DNA of 64,000 bases from Macrostomum hystrix (taxonomy: Eukaryota > Platyhelminthes > Macrostomidae). Within the stretch, counting starts at the first letter, position 1, and the number at the start of each line of letters is the position of its first letter. The DNA lies in the NCBI GenBank assembly GCA_950097015.1, contig CATNEN010000038.1, positions 806,001 through 870,000 on the forward strand, written 5' to 3'. Below the pieces are notes generated by a model. It saw only the letters and a list, made by a program, of their open reading frames with translations, was not told the origin of the DNA and did not search any database. The translations under genes were made by a program, and so were the position numbers. Positions 10,620 to 22,275 of this stretch are shown one piece after another.

Positions 10620-12360
10620 TAGACGTTGGGCCAATATTTCCTCATGTACAACTCGCTGCATTCTAGTTTGCATAGGTACTTACTCTTGTAATTGGGCTCG
10701 TGCTTGGCATAGTAAGATCCTGGAGAGAAGATTGGAAACATTTTTATTGAGGATTTTTTCGGAGGATGAACACCCAAGGTAGAAGGTAAAGTTGTTGGGT
10801 TGTGAATCTGGGTGTTAGTGGGCTTGGAGTCAGAGAAGAAAGAAGACTGCTTTCGTCTGGTTTGTGGATTGTAAATAAAGAGTTTTGCAGAAGGGGCGGG
10901 TACCTTTTTATCACATCTAGTCCTGAATAATGAGAATACTGGTTTGTGGATTGTAATTGTAATTTTTGTCCAAGAATCCCTCCTTTCCATACTACTTCTG
11001 ACTGACGGCGCAGCGAGTGCAATGCGGGCAGACATGAAATGGCAGACAGGCAGGCAGAAAGGTTCAATGCAGGGTTTGATAGGCAGAGGCCTATAAATGC
11101 ACCAAAAAGTGTAAATCTTTCCATAACCTTCTATAGTCACCGATAGTTCATAATTTTAATTTCCCGTTGAGTGGGGGTCACATCGGCGCCGTCCGATATA
11201 ATTAAGGCTTTTTTATAACACCGCAATCGAAAAATACCGTTTTAAGAGCTTCTGCATTCACGTCGACTGTCACTGTGATATCTACGGTAGACATTTTCGC
11301 ATTTAAGCTTCATTAACCCCTGGAACCCAGTGGCTCCAGAGCAGCCATCTAACTGTAAGCAAATCCCTGATTGCTTAGGTCTGAGTCGAGGCTGTCTTAA
11401 CATTCAGGCAATTAAAATAACAGTAGTTTAATAATCTAAAACAAAGTTTTTGCTAATTGTCGTGTCGTTTAGAGAGACTCTTATGTTTGTTAGTTTGGAG
11501 CGAATACGATAATATATTTATGCATCAGTCACATCACTTATATAGAACGCGAGATACAAGTACGAGTACAAGGTGCGATATTATTGAGCGGTGGCCACGT
11601 GCCACACAATAGGCATGTACATTAATAGGTCAGAGTTAAAGGACATTGGCGGCACCGTGCCCGCCCACGCTCAGGCTATCAATGCGCCTGGCCGCGATAG
11701 ACCGACGGCGCCACACTAATAAAAAAAAACAAAAACACAGAAGCGGGCATGTAACTGTTTGTCGCTGAGAAGTTAATTAACGAATTAACTCATCCTGACC
11801 TCTGCTTGGGCTCCTCAGCTGTAGCAAAAGAAGCATTATCATCGTCACTGACTTCACTATCACTGCCAGAACTTGCCGAAGATAAACTGGTATTGGAGTC
11901 GCTGTCCAATCCAAGACGGCGGCGTGCTTCAAAAGCAGCCGCTCCTCTTTGTGGTTTGCTTCTTTCAGCAATGCAAAGAAAATAGGAAACAGCAAGAGGC
12001 AAGGAATCTAATAACTTGGTCTGTTTTCTCTCTGCCACTCTCTCTGTACAAACTCTTAACCACTATGGGTCATGGACAGCTTCTCCGAGTCGCCGGTAGT
12101 ATATTAAGTGACCAATAGCGGGTAGACTCGAGGTGCAAAATTCGGGGGTCAAAACCGTCTATGGCCGCTCTGCCGCCAGCGCAGCCAGCGGTTTTTTTTC
12201 AGAGTGCATGGAATAGCATGCGGTGCTGAAGTGGCCTAAAGTGGGGCTTAAGTATTTAAGACGCTTCTTGCCAATACCTGTCTGTACCTAGACAGGAATG
12301 GAAAGGAACAGACAGACTCACTTATAATAATAATAATGCCTATATTAACAATAATATTAA
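10620..12360. other. stretch without a supported gene
   Basis: Minus-strand frames at 10493-11140 and an acidic, Ser-rich minus frame at 11790-12038 are open but match nothing I recognise. They could be element debris or an orphan exon. A short (TAA)n run lies near 12325-12340. Confidence 0.4.
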
Positions 12361-12364
12361 TTTC

Positions 12365-12592
12365 AGGAGGGCCGAGGGCAGTTGAACATCATTTGGTAAC
12401 ACAAGATCTGCAGCCAGCGAGGAGTCGATTTTGCAGGTGTGTACATCTGCCCTGACTCATCATCAAGCAGTGTACACTCTCACTGTGCCTTGGAGGTTGG
12501 CCCTCATTAAGTGCGTAAATTGCACGACAAGCTCAGGGACCTTGGTGCGAGAGACAGACGCGTTATCCGCTCTGCCACTCACCCGGACAGAC
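12365..12592 (-). mobile_element. SINE-2 copy, reversed
   Basis: Matches in reverse the repeat family seen at 34.3, 55.2 and 56.7 kb: CATTTGGT end, TGTACATCTGCC, a GTGTACACT block, GCCTTGGAGGTTGGC, CAGGGACCTTG and the tRNA-like head (CCGCTCTGCCAC in reverse). It lies about 290 bp upstream of the otopetrin-like first exon. Confidence 0.65.
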
Positions 12593-12881
12593 TCAGTGAA
12601 TATGTGAGTAGCAGCAAGTTTAGGCTCCTGGATTTTATGCTGCTATTCGCTGTGGACAATAGCTTGGGAGACAATATGCTCATCATTTATCTATTTCTAT
12701 CGAGTCGCTCAGCTATTTTCTATACTAAATACCACACAGTTTTGTACAGCCCAATTCTATCTCATTAACACTGCGCTTGGTGTGCAACCCACCCAAGTTT
12801 ATAAAAGACTTTGCTGCCACGCATAGGGTAGGCATTGCTTTTTTACCAACCGCCTTATAGTCGAGAAGACAAACCTCCGAA

Positions 12882-15089
12882 ATGCAGAGGCGACAACAGA
12901 GGATGGCTGAGGAGGTAAAATTTATTATTCTTCAACTTTTGTTATTGACGAATAACAGTTGTAAGCAAAAGCGCAGTGCTAAAGTTATAATATTATTTCA
13001 ATTTGGTAGAATGTACTGGGAGAAAGCTTTTTTCTGTGTTTTACCACTCTTCAATTCCCATTTTCGAGCCCCGTATATCTCTATCGACTCGTTACCACAG
13101 CGAAACCTTCACGTAGCGTCACTCAGATTGAAAAGTAAATGTTTGGCTTCTCTGGCTGCTCAGTATCAGAATCTTGCTCTGTTTCTAAGTCTTCAAAAGC
13201 AGACAAAATGCTCCATAGTCAGAGTATTCATTCAGTAAAACTGACCAATCAAGTTTGCAATCGGGCAATCATCGATCCCCATGCTCACGCCTTTCTAGGA
13301 ACACAATCTTGTGTCTTCGGTGGAGGCTAGCAGCTCTACCGGCGATGGGGAAAGAGAGAACTGCCTCCTGGAAGCGAGCCCATTGTGCCGGCTGCAGTGC
13401 CTAGTCTTGGTTCTCGTTGTGGTTTCCGTAGGCTTCGTGGCCGCACTAAACGAGGCCACCGTAACTTACCATGAGAACCACCGGATTCACCCGAACACCA
13501 GCCATTTGCCGTGGTACAAGCAGGACAATCCGAACCTCTGGGTCTGCCTAGTAATCAAGTGCCTGCTAATGTTCACTGGTATCTGCTCGATAATCTATAT
13601 GCATTGCTGCGTCTTGCGACCGGGAAAGATTGCCGTATCAAGCTTCATTCACAATCCTTCCGAAAGAAATCAGAGGTACAACCTCCAGATGGTACACCGG
13701 CTTTTTGAACTACCTGCTATTGTTGCCACTTATCGCACAAAGATGTTTATCTCGATATTTATTATTTTCGCAATTCTTGGGGTCATCTGCTCCGTGGCTG
13801 AGACAATTAGCGATGTTATTGACATTCAAGACCAGAGCGTGTACAAGTTCATACCCTACGCGGATGCAATTCGATGCCTCCTGCTCATATTCTTCATAGC
13901 CCTTCAAACCGCTTTCTTCGTGAAGCACAATCGAGCCTGCCTGCAGTGGAAACTACAACCGACTTGGTTCGCAATCAGCATTGTCTTCTCCGTCAATCTG
14001 TGTTTGTGGTTTTTCTACGTCTCTCAGGAAATTTCGCAAATTGTTCAGGGGAGTCACGTTTGCAATTCTAGCCACGACACGTTAGAGAGCCAGCTGCGCG
14101 AGCAACTCACAAATACAGCAGAGATCATGTTCCCATTTCTAATCGAATACTTCATCATGGGTGCAATTCTTTGTGGCAGCTTCTTATCCAACACTGGCTG
14201 CCTCGCTCGAGAACTGCGCAGAATTCAGCAACAATTACACTGCCTGACAACTGACGCCATTCGCGACCGGCTGTTCTCTCAGCTGGGCCGGCGCGGGGCA
14301 GCGACTGGATTGGCTGGCCGCTTGCGTAAGAATGCCCGAAGCATGCTCTTTGGCCTGCTCTTGGTTGCATCAGCACTGCTCATCTCAGTGCTCATGAAGC
14401 TATTCGTATGCGATAGAGAGCCCTGGCACGTCATTTCAACCTACATTCTGGTGGTTTTCTACGCAACCGGCTCTGTCTGCTCCGTTGTGCTGTTGCGCGC
14501 CTTCCGCTCGGTGGCGGGCGATTCCAGGGAAGCGCGGGCTCGCACCGCGGCCGACCGCCTCATGCTCTGGTGCGGCGTTGTCGCCGTCCTCGTCAACGAC
14601 CTGCATCGCTTTTGGCGAGCGTTTCAGAGGGATGACGACGAGCTTTATTATCTGCAGAACTCCATCGGCACGGCCCTTGTGACGGTGTTCAATATCTGTC
14701 AGAGCGTGCTTCAAGTGTACGTGCTGGAATGCATCCTGCTTCAGAAGCTAAAGTCCACCGGTGTTGAGGTCGGTGGCAGGACGCGGTGGGGCGAGCACAT
14801 GCTAGTGAACCTCATGCTGATAAACGCAATCGAGTGGCTGGTCAGCGCGGTCGCCTTCAGCCTGTACTTCTTCTCTAGCAGCAGCAGTAGCAGCGCTTCG
14901 ACCCTGGCCCTATCGGTGATCAGCGCGCCACTACAGGTGTTCTTCCGCTTTCACTCCATTGGCTGCATCCACGAGTTCCGCAAGCACTTCAGGGAGGGTT
15001 ACTCTGAACCTTCGCATTACTCACGAAGGGATGAACGAGCAAACATCGTCTTTCCGACTATGACGTCTAGCTACGGAGCGATTTTTTGA
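12882..15089 (+). CDS. otopetrin-like proton channel (2 exons: 12882-12914, 13299-15089)
   Basis: Predicted 607-aa polytopic membrane protein. About 12 hydrophobic segments are visible: one near residues 44-61, then NPxLWVCLVIKCLLM, a third through ILGVICSV, and so on to the last pair. Two family signatures support otopetrin: a P-F-L-I-E-Y-F-I-M-G segment in the middle (the PFxIEY-type helix) and a terminal PLQVFFRFHSIGCIHEF block, like the PxxIFYRxHxxxxLxE end of otopetrins. Otopetrins are proton-selective plasma-membrane channels used in acid sensing and, in vertebrates, otolith formation. The large exon has no usable ATG near its start. A short upstream exon (ATG at 12882, 11 codons, GAG|GTAAAA donor) joins in phase 0 to an acceptor at TTTCTAG|GAA (13299), giving a basic cytosolic N-terminus. 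The large exon is well supported; the first exon is inferred. Confidence 0.82.
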
Positions 15090-15200
15090 GATCGATTTTA
15101 TAAATTGATTTGCCGAAAATGGAGTTCCAGCCTAGCCTAGTTCTGTTAGGCTGGTATTGAGTGGTTACACTATAAACAAAACGCTTTAATTTTACTTTAA

Positions 15201-15490
15201 CAGTAGAAAGACCAAAAGACCAAAGACGCGTTTCGCACTTTGCGTGCATCTTCAGGTTGACTTTTTCTGACTAATAATTTTCATTATACCCATAAATTTC
15301 CACCCAGTCGCATTCTCTCAATCGCGAATAAACCTGAAGATGCACGCAAAGTGCGAAAAGAGTCGTTATACCAGATATTTATATTCTCCATGTTGATTTT
15401 CGGTTTCCTATTTTAGTCCGTATTCTGCGTTTCCATGGCGATTGGTTGAAAATTTTAGGAGATTTCAGAAATTTCAGAAAAATATGGGTA
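15201..15490 (+). mobile_element. MITE-like element fragment with a long hairpin
   Basis: Starts at TTAA|CAGTAGAAAGACCA, the same terminus seen at 40959 and similar to the MITE at 31369. Inside is an inverted repeat (about 15231-15257 against 15331-15357, core CGCACTTTGCGTGCATCTTC) with a loop of roughly 70 bases. The 3' part shares GGCGATTGGTTGAAAATTTT with the copy near 41190. It lies 110 bp after the otopetrin-like stop, so it may be transcribed in its 3' UTR. Confidence 0.55.
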
Positions 15491-15694
15491 TTTGAAATAA
15501 CCTGTGGTCTTTATAGCTACATTTAAAGCTTCTTCAAACATTTTCAAAATATCCCTTGCTCTAAGAAGGACGTTGCTCCTAAAAGTTAAATACTTATAAA
15601 TTTGTAATTCAGTCAAAGGGAAACTATGAGTGTACTTGAGCAAAGATACAAAATATGTCAAATTGGCACCAGAATCAGCTGGGGTAGAAAAATG

Positions 15695-15800
15695 AGTGTG
15701 TGGCGACCCCAGTCCACGGATTGAACAGGTGTACACAGACTTTGGAAGCGCCACGTACTAGCTGCGGCTGTGACACTGGCTGTACATACGACCCACCAAA
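15695..15800 (+). mobile_element. SINE-1 3' fragment
   Basis: Carries the distal SINE-1 blocks (GGCGACCCCAGTCCACGGA, an AGCTGCGGCTGTG stretch, CTGTACAT-CGACCCA) without the tRNA-like head. From about 15800 to 17215 I see no gene. Confidence 0.6.
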
Positions 15801-17217
15801 AGAAGGACGATTAAAACACTAGTAGCACCTTAAAATGGGACATTTCCAATCGCATTCATCGGAACTTTGTATTAAAATACGCCTCTTTAAACTGAAAAAT
15901 AGAGATACTAAGTAATAAGCTAATCAATTCCGTCAGATGTGCAGCCGCGCGTATCTATCTATATCCAGTCGTGAGTCCGACGCTCTCACCACTAACTACG
16001 ATGAAGTTACAAATCGCTTTTTGTAAACCGCCAGTCGACTTCCTTCAACAACTCCGAAGCTTTTTAAAGCGACTTTAAAAGTCTATAAAGGCCCGTTCAA
16101 GTATTTGGTGACCTTTAATCAAGCTTAGGTCACAGATAATAGGAAACTTGTTGGAAAATTTCCTTTACTATACATTTTTCTAACTAACACGCATCAATGA
16201 AGGAATATAAGTAGTATTTTTGAGTACATTAGCCAGTTGCACTCGCATTGGTTCAGTAATAAATCAACTTGTGTAGTTCTATTAAATAAATATTGGTTTT
16301 GTACAAATCTCTGTCATTCAGACCAAGCATGCGACCTGATAGTTTAGTAATAAGCCTTTTTTAATTTACAGCTTATTCGACGCTGCTTTCTATTATAAGC
16401 TATGACTATAATAAGCTCAGCAACCTAACTGAATCCATTAATCCATAATAAAGTACCGAAGCAAGCTGTTTAATGTCGTTTGAAGTGCCGTCAAGGAGCT
16501 CCAGGAAGTTTTACTTGGTGTTCCGGGCCATCCTGCTTGGGTAAAAGCAACATTATTTTTATGCTACTAACTTGCTGAAATTTAACTCAGTTTCTAATCT
16601 AGCCAAATCCCATTTCGAGTCCGTGGGGTTGTTTGGCCACAAAGTCATTGGAAATTCATTGAAAAATGGTGGCCATGAAAGTCCTGATCCCGCGAAAGCC
16701 TTGGACTAAGGGCCCACAGCTGTTCTGAAATCCGATTTTTGTCGATCGAAAAAACTCCAATCCAAGTTCATTAAAGGGGAGAATTTTCCTAATCTACTCC
16801 CTAATATGCGATTACACGCGGGGATTTAAAATCTCTAAAGTCTTTGGATTGAGAGTAAAAAGGGAAATTCTTGGAAAGCAATTGGACTTTTCGGGAAGGG
16901 AATTCCAGATGACGTGGGTGGGAGCGAATTAGATTTGGGAATTAAGTTTTCCCTGATTTCTCCCTCAGTCGAGGCCAGTTCGTCTCCTGAACACAATTTG
17001 TTGAGGACACGGACAATTTCGGCTAAGCTCCAACCGCTCTATCTAGCATCCGCGTTGGATAAAGAAAATTTAGCGCTATAAAAATGAATCCCGGCTCAAG
17101 CAATGCATATCAAGTTTTATGTATTTTACTTGGCAGCCTATATATGAACTCAAAAATAGGATAACCTCCAAGAGAGAAGAATCACTGCAAATAACACTGA
17201 TCGGCTTGTGTAAAATC

Positions 17218-19170
17218 ATATCCCCCATTAGACAGAAAGATCCCCCATTAGACAGAAAGATCCCCCATTAGACAGAAAGTTCTCACATTAGACAGAAAGA
17301 TCTCAGATTAGACAGAAAGATCTCCCATAGACAGAAAGATCCCCCATTAGACAGAAAGACCTTCCATTAGACAGAAAGATCCCCCATTAGACAGAAAGAC
17401 CTTCCATTAGACAGAAAGATCTCCCATTAGACAGAAAGACCTTACATTAGACAGAAAGATCTCCCATTAGACAAAAAGATCCCCTGTTAGACAGAAAATC
17501 CCAGGCTGTTTGACAGAAAGATCTCTCATTAGACAGAAAGATCTCCCATTAGACAGAAAGATCTCCCATTAGACAGAAAGATCTCCCATTAGACAGAAAG
17601 ATCTCCCATTAGACAGAAAGATCTCCCATTAGACAGAAAGACCTTACATTAGACAGAAAGATCTCCCATTAGACAAAAAGATCCCCTGTTAGACAGAAAA
17701 TCCCCTGTTTGACAGAAAGATCTCTCATTAGACAGAAAGATCTCCCATTAGACAGAAAGATCTCCCATTAGACAGAAAGATCTCCCATTAGACAGAAAGA
17801 TCTCCCATTAGACAGAAAGATCTCCCATTAGACAGAAAGATCTCCCATTAAACAGAAAGATCCCCCATTAGACAAAAAGATCTCCCATAAGACAGAAAGA
17901 TCTCCCATTAGACAGAAAGATCTCCCATTAGACAGAAAGATCTCCCATTAGACAGAAAGATCCCCCATTAGACAGAAAGACCTTCCATTAGACAGAAAGA
18001 TCCCCCATTAGACAGAAAGACCTTCCATTAGACAGAAAGATCTCCCATTAGACAGAAAGACCTTACATTAGACAGAAAGATCTCCCATTAGACAAAAAGA
18101 TCCCCTGTTAGACAGAAAATCCCAGGCTGTTTGACAGAAAGATCTCTCATTAGACAGAAAGATCTCCCATTAGACAGAAAGATCTCCCATTAGACAGAAA
18201 GATCTCCCATTAGACAGAAAGATCTCCCATTAGACAGAAAGATCTCCCATTAGACAGAAAGACCTTACATTAGACAGAAAGATCTCCCATTAGACAAAAA
18301 GATCCCCTGTTAGACAGAAAATCCCCTGTTTGACAGAAAGATCTCTCATTAGACAGAAAGATCTCCCATTAGACAGAAAGATCTCCCATTAGACAGAAAG
18401 ATCTCCCATTAGACAGAAAGATCTCCCATTAGACAGAAAGATCTCCCATTAGACAGAAAGATCTCCCATTAAACAGAAAGATCCCCCATTAGACAAAAAG
18501 ATCTCCCATAAGACAGAAAGATCTCCCATTAGACAGAAAGATCTCCCATTAGACAGAAAGATCTCCCATTAGACAGAAAGATCTCCCATTAGACAGAAAG
18601 ATCTCCCATTAGACAGAAAGATCTCCCATTAGACAGAAAGATCTCCCATTAAACAGAAAGATCCCCCATTAGACAGAAAGATCTCCCATTAGACAGAAAG
18701 ATCTCCCATTAGACAGAAAGATCTCCCATTAGACAGAAAGATCTCACATTAGACAGAAAGATCTCACATTAGACAGAAAGATCCCTTATTAGACAAAAAT
18801 ATCTCACATTAGACAGAAAGATCTCCCATTAGACAGAAAGATCCCCCATTAGAAAGAAAGATCTCCCATTAGACAAAAAGATCCCCCATTAGACAGGAAG
18901 ATCCCCCATAAGACAGAAAGATCTCCCATTAGACAAAAAGATCCCCCATTAGACAGAAAGATCTCCCATTAGACAGAAAGATCTCCCATTAGACAGAAAG
19001 ATCTCCCATTAGACAGAAAGATCTCCCATTAGACAGAAAGATCTCCCATTAGACAGAAAGATCTCCCATTAGACAGAAAGATCTCCCATTAGACAGAAAG
19101 ATCTCCCATTAGACAGAAAGATCTCCCATTAGACAGAAAGATCTCCCATTAGACAGAAAGCTCCCCAGTT
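17218..19170. repeat. 20-bp minisatellite, about 97 units, with a 621-bp higher-order duplication
   Basis: Unit ATCTCCCATTAGACAGAAAG with variants (ATCCCCCATT, CCTTCCATT, CCTTACATT, ACAAAAAG). Marker variants recur at a fixed offset: CCCAGGCTGTTTGACAG near 17500 and 18121, and CCCCTGTTTGACAG near 17702 and 18323. This shows a block of about 621 bp was duplicated as a whole. Confidence 0.95.
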
Positions 19171-19574
19171 GGACAGAATTTCGTAAATAAAATAGCAAAG
19201 ACATGCCTCGAGCCTAGCACAAGCGAACTGGCCAATAATATTTCTGTAATGCAAGGCTAGTCCTAACGCCATTGGACAGAAGCTGGATGGGCTCAAATCC
19301 AATTAAGATACAGAGGGCTGCGAAGTTGCAATTTTCGCTTATTGTACAAGTTTCTCTAAAAAGGCTGGTCTAGTGCAGCCGCGGAAGAAGACTGAAAACT
19401 TTGAATGACTCGACCAAATGCCCAGAATTAGAGTAAGTTTTATCCACTGATTTGACCTTATCTTCAAGCTGTCACATTCAAGGTAAGAACAGGTTCGGTT
19501 TATAATCACATGTATGAGACTAAAAACCTAACAGCAAAAGCTTTACTGAATCCTGACTCCACTGCGAGCATGCG
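19171..19574. other. unique spacer between two minisatellites
   Basis: About 400 bp of single-copy-looking DNA with no recognised gene or repeat. Confidence 0.6.
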
Positions 19575-21400
19575 GGTGATATCCCTGTTAGTCAGTGACA
19601 TCCCTGTTAGACAGTGAGATCCCTGTTAGACAGTGACATCCCTTTTAGACAGTGAGATCCCTGTTAGACAGTGACATCCCTTTTAGACAGTGACATCCCT
19701 GTTAGACAGTCACATCCCTTTTAGACAGTGACATCCCTGTTAGACAGTGAGATCCCTTTTAGACAGTGAGATCCCTGTTAGACAGTGACATCCCTGTTGA
19801 TACCTGTTAGACGGTGAGATCCCTGTTAGACAGTGACATCCCTGTTGATACCTGTTAGACGGTGAGATCCCTGTTAGACAGTGAGATCCCTGTTAGACAG
19901 TCACATCCCTTTTAGACAGTGAGATCCCTGTTAGACAGTCACATCCCTGTTAGACAGTGAGATCCCTGTTAGACAGTCACATCCCTTTTAGACAGTGAGA
20001 TCCCAGTTAGACAGTGACATCCCTGTTGATACCTGTTAGACGGTGAGATCCCTGTTAGACAGTGAGATCCCTTTTAGACAGTCACATACCTTTTAGGCAG
20101 TGAGATCCCTGTTAGACAGTGAGATCCCTTTTAGACAGTGAGATCCCTGTTAGACAGTCACATCCCTTTTAGGCAGTGAGATCCCTGTTAGACAGTGAGA
20201 TCCCTGTTAGACAGTGAGATCCCTGTTAGACAGTCACATCCCTTTTAGACAGTGAGATCCCTGTTAGACAGTCACATCCCTTTTAGGCAGTGAGATCCCT
20301 GTTAGACAGTGAGATCCCTGTTAGACAGTGAGATCCCTGTTAGACAGTCACATCCCTTTTAGACAGTGAGATCCCTGTTAGACAGTCACATCCCTTTTAG
20401 ATAGTGAGATCCCTTTTAGACAGTGAGATCCCTGTTAGACAGTGACATACCTTTTAGACAGTGAGATCCCTGTTAGACAGTCACATACCTTTTAGACAGT
20501 GAGATCCCTGTTAGACAGTCACATCCCTTTTAGACAGTGAGATCCCTGTTAGACAGTGACATCCCTGTTGATACCTGTTAGACGGTGAGATCCCTGTTAG
20601 ACAGTGACATCCCTGTTGATACCTGTTAGACGGTGAGATCCCTGTTAGACAGTGAGATCCCTGTTAGACAGTCACATCCCTTTTAGACAGTGAGATCCCT
20701 GTTAGACAGTCACATCCCTTTTAGACAGTGAGATCCCTGTTAGACAGTCACATCCCTTTTAGGCAGTGAGATCCCAGTTAGACAGTGACATCCCTGTTGA
20801 TACCTGTTAGACGGTGAGATCCCTGTTAGACAGTGAGATCCCTGTTAGACAGTCACATCCCTTTTAGGCAGTGAGATCCCTGTTAGACAGTGAGATCCCT
20901 TTTAGACAGTGAGATCCCTGTTAGACAGTCACATCCCTTTTAGGCAGTGAGATCCCTGTTAGACAGTGAGATCCCTGTTAGACAGTGAGATCCCTGTTAG
21001 ACAGTCACATCCCTTTTAGACAGTGACTTCCCTGTTTGACAATGACATCCCTGTTAGACAGTCACATACCTGTTAGAAAGTGGTTATCCCTGTTAGACAG
21101 TGGCATCCCTGTTAGAAAGTGGTAATCCCTGTTAGACAGTGGTAATCCCTGTTAGACAGTGAGATCCCTGTTAGACAGTCACATCCCTTTTAGACAGTGA
21201 CTTCTCTGTTTGACAATGACATCCCTGTTAGACAGTCACATACCTGTTAGAAAGTGGTTATCCCTGTTAGACAGTGGCATCCCTGTTAGAAAGTGGTAAT
21301 CCCTGTTAGACAGTGAGATCCCTGTCAGACAGTGACATCCCTGTCAGACAGTGACATCCCTGTTAGACTTTGGGATCCATGTTAGACATTGGGATCCCGC
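19575..21400. repeat. 19-bp minisatellite, about 95 units, with higher-order structure
   Basis: Unit close to GTGAGATCCCTGTTAGACA, with GTCACATCCCTTTTAGACA, GTGACATCCC and GGTAATCCC variants. Composite variants such as CCTGTTGATACCTGTTAGAC recur in clusters near 19793, 20023, 20566 and 20793, and a CTTCCCTGTTTGACAATG variant recurs near 21015 and 21195, so blocks of units were copied together. Confidence 0.95.
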
Positions 21401-22275
21401 AAATAGCTTTGGTGAAAAAAAATTAGCAATGCATTTTCAATGACACTCCTCACAGAAATTCGTGTTTACTCATTCTGCTTCAAAAGTGAAAAAATATTTT
21501 TGCGTTTCAAAAGCTAGACCTATAGTTATGGTGTGAGCCGTTTTTGTATAAGCATCTTTGCTCACAGACTGCTTTCTGCTGTCCCCCACAAAAAATTAAT
21601 GACCTAAAGATGGCTTTTAATTACTTTTGTGCACATCTCAGTGCACGCACACCAACAAGCCAGACAACACATTTTCTGTTCAAAAACAGCCTATTTAAGA
21701 TTGCCTTAGAGACGGCATGGTTCCTTGCGTGAATTGATTTAATTTATGCAGAGCATATGCTTGAATTTGAGCACAGAGCCAAGAGCACAGTTTGTGGCGG
21801 TAACTCTTCAGCTAATTTGTTATTCACAGAGCACACAATTTTTTTACTGTAACTGTCAATGCCTGGCTGCCCTCTCCTTCTCATCTTTTCTGCTCATTTC
21901 GTTCTCATTAATACCAGTGAACTCACTCACCATCTCCCTCTCCTCCTCCTCTCCCTCTCCTTCTCATTTCCCCCCCTCCTTCTCATCTCCCCCTCCTTTT
22001 GATTTCCCCCTCCTTTTGATCTCCCTCTCCTCTTTTCTTCTCATTTCCTTCTCATTATAATCTAACTTTCTTATTTTCTTCTGCTTCACATCTCTTATTC
22101 TCATGTTTTCTTCATTCTTCTCTCCCCTTCCCACGTTTCTCTCCTAGTCCTGAATGACATTGAACCATCGTGGACTGTATTAATTCGACTCTTGAACTCC
22201 TAAAGCTTCTCTTTTTCCCATTTGTTTAAAATGATGATGTCTCAGGATTAATCGGCTCCATTTAAACAGATCACA
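21401..22275. other. upstream region with pyrimidine-rich tract
   Basis: No supported gene. About 21870-22140 is strongly CT-rich (TCTCCCTCTCCTCCTCC-type) on the plus strand. It precedes the first exon of the first Cys-loop gene. Confidence 0.55.

Noticed and set aside
11790-12038. Acidic Ser-rich minus-strand ORF as an exon
   Set aside because: No clear splice sites or family match; kept only as an unsupported possibility.
17218-21400. CRISPR-like array
   Set aside because: Units are directly adjacent without unique spacers, and the window is eukaryotic.
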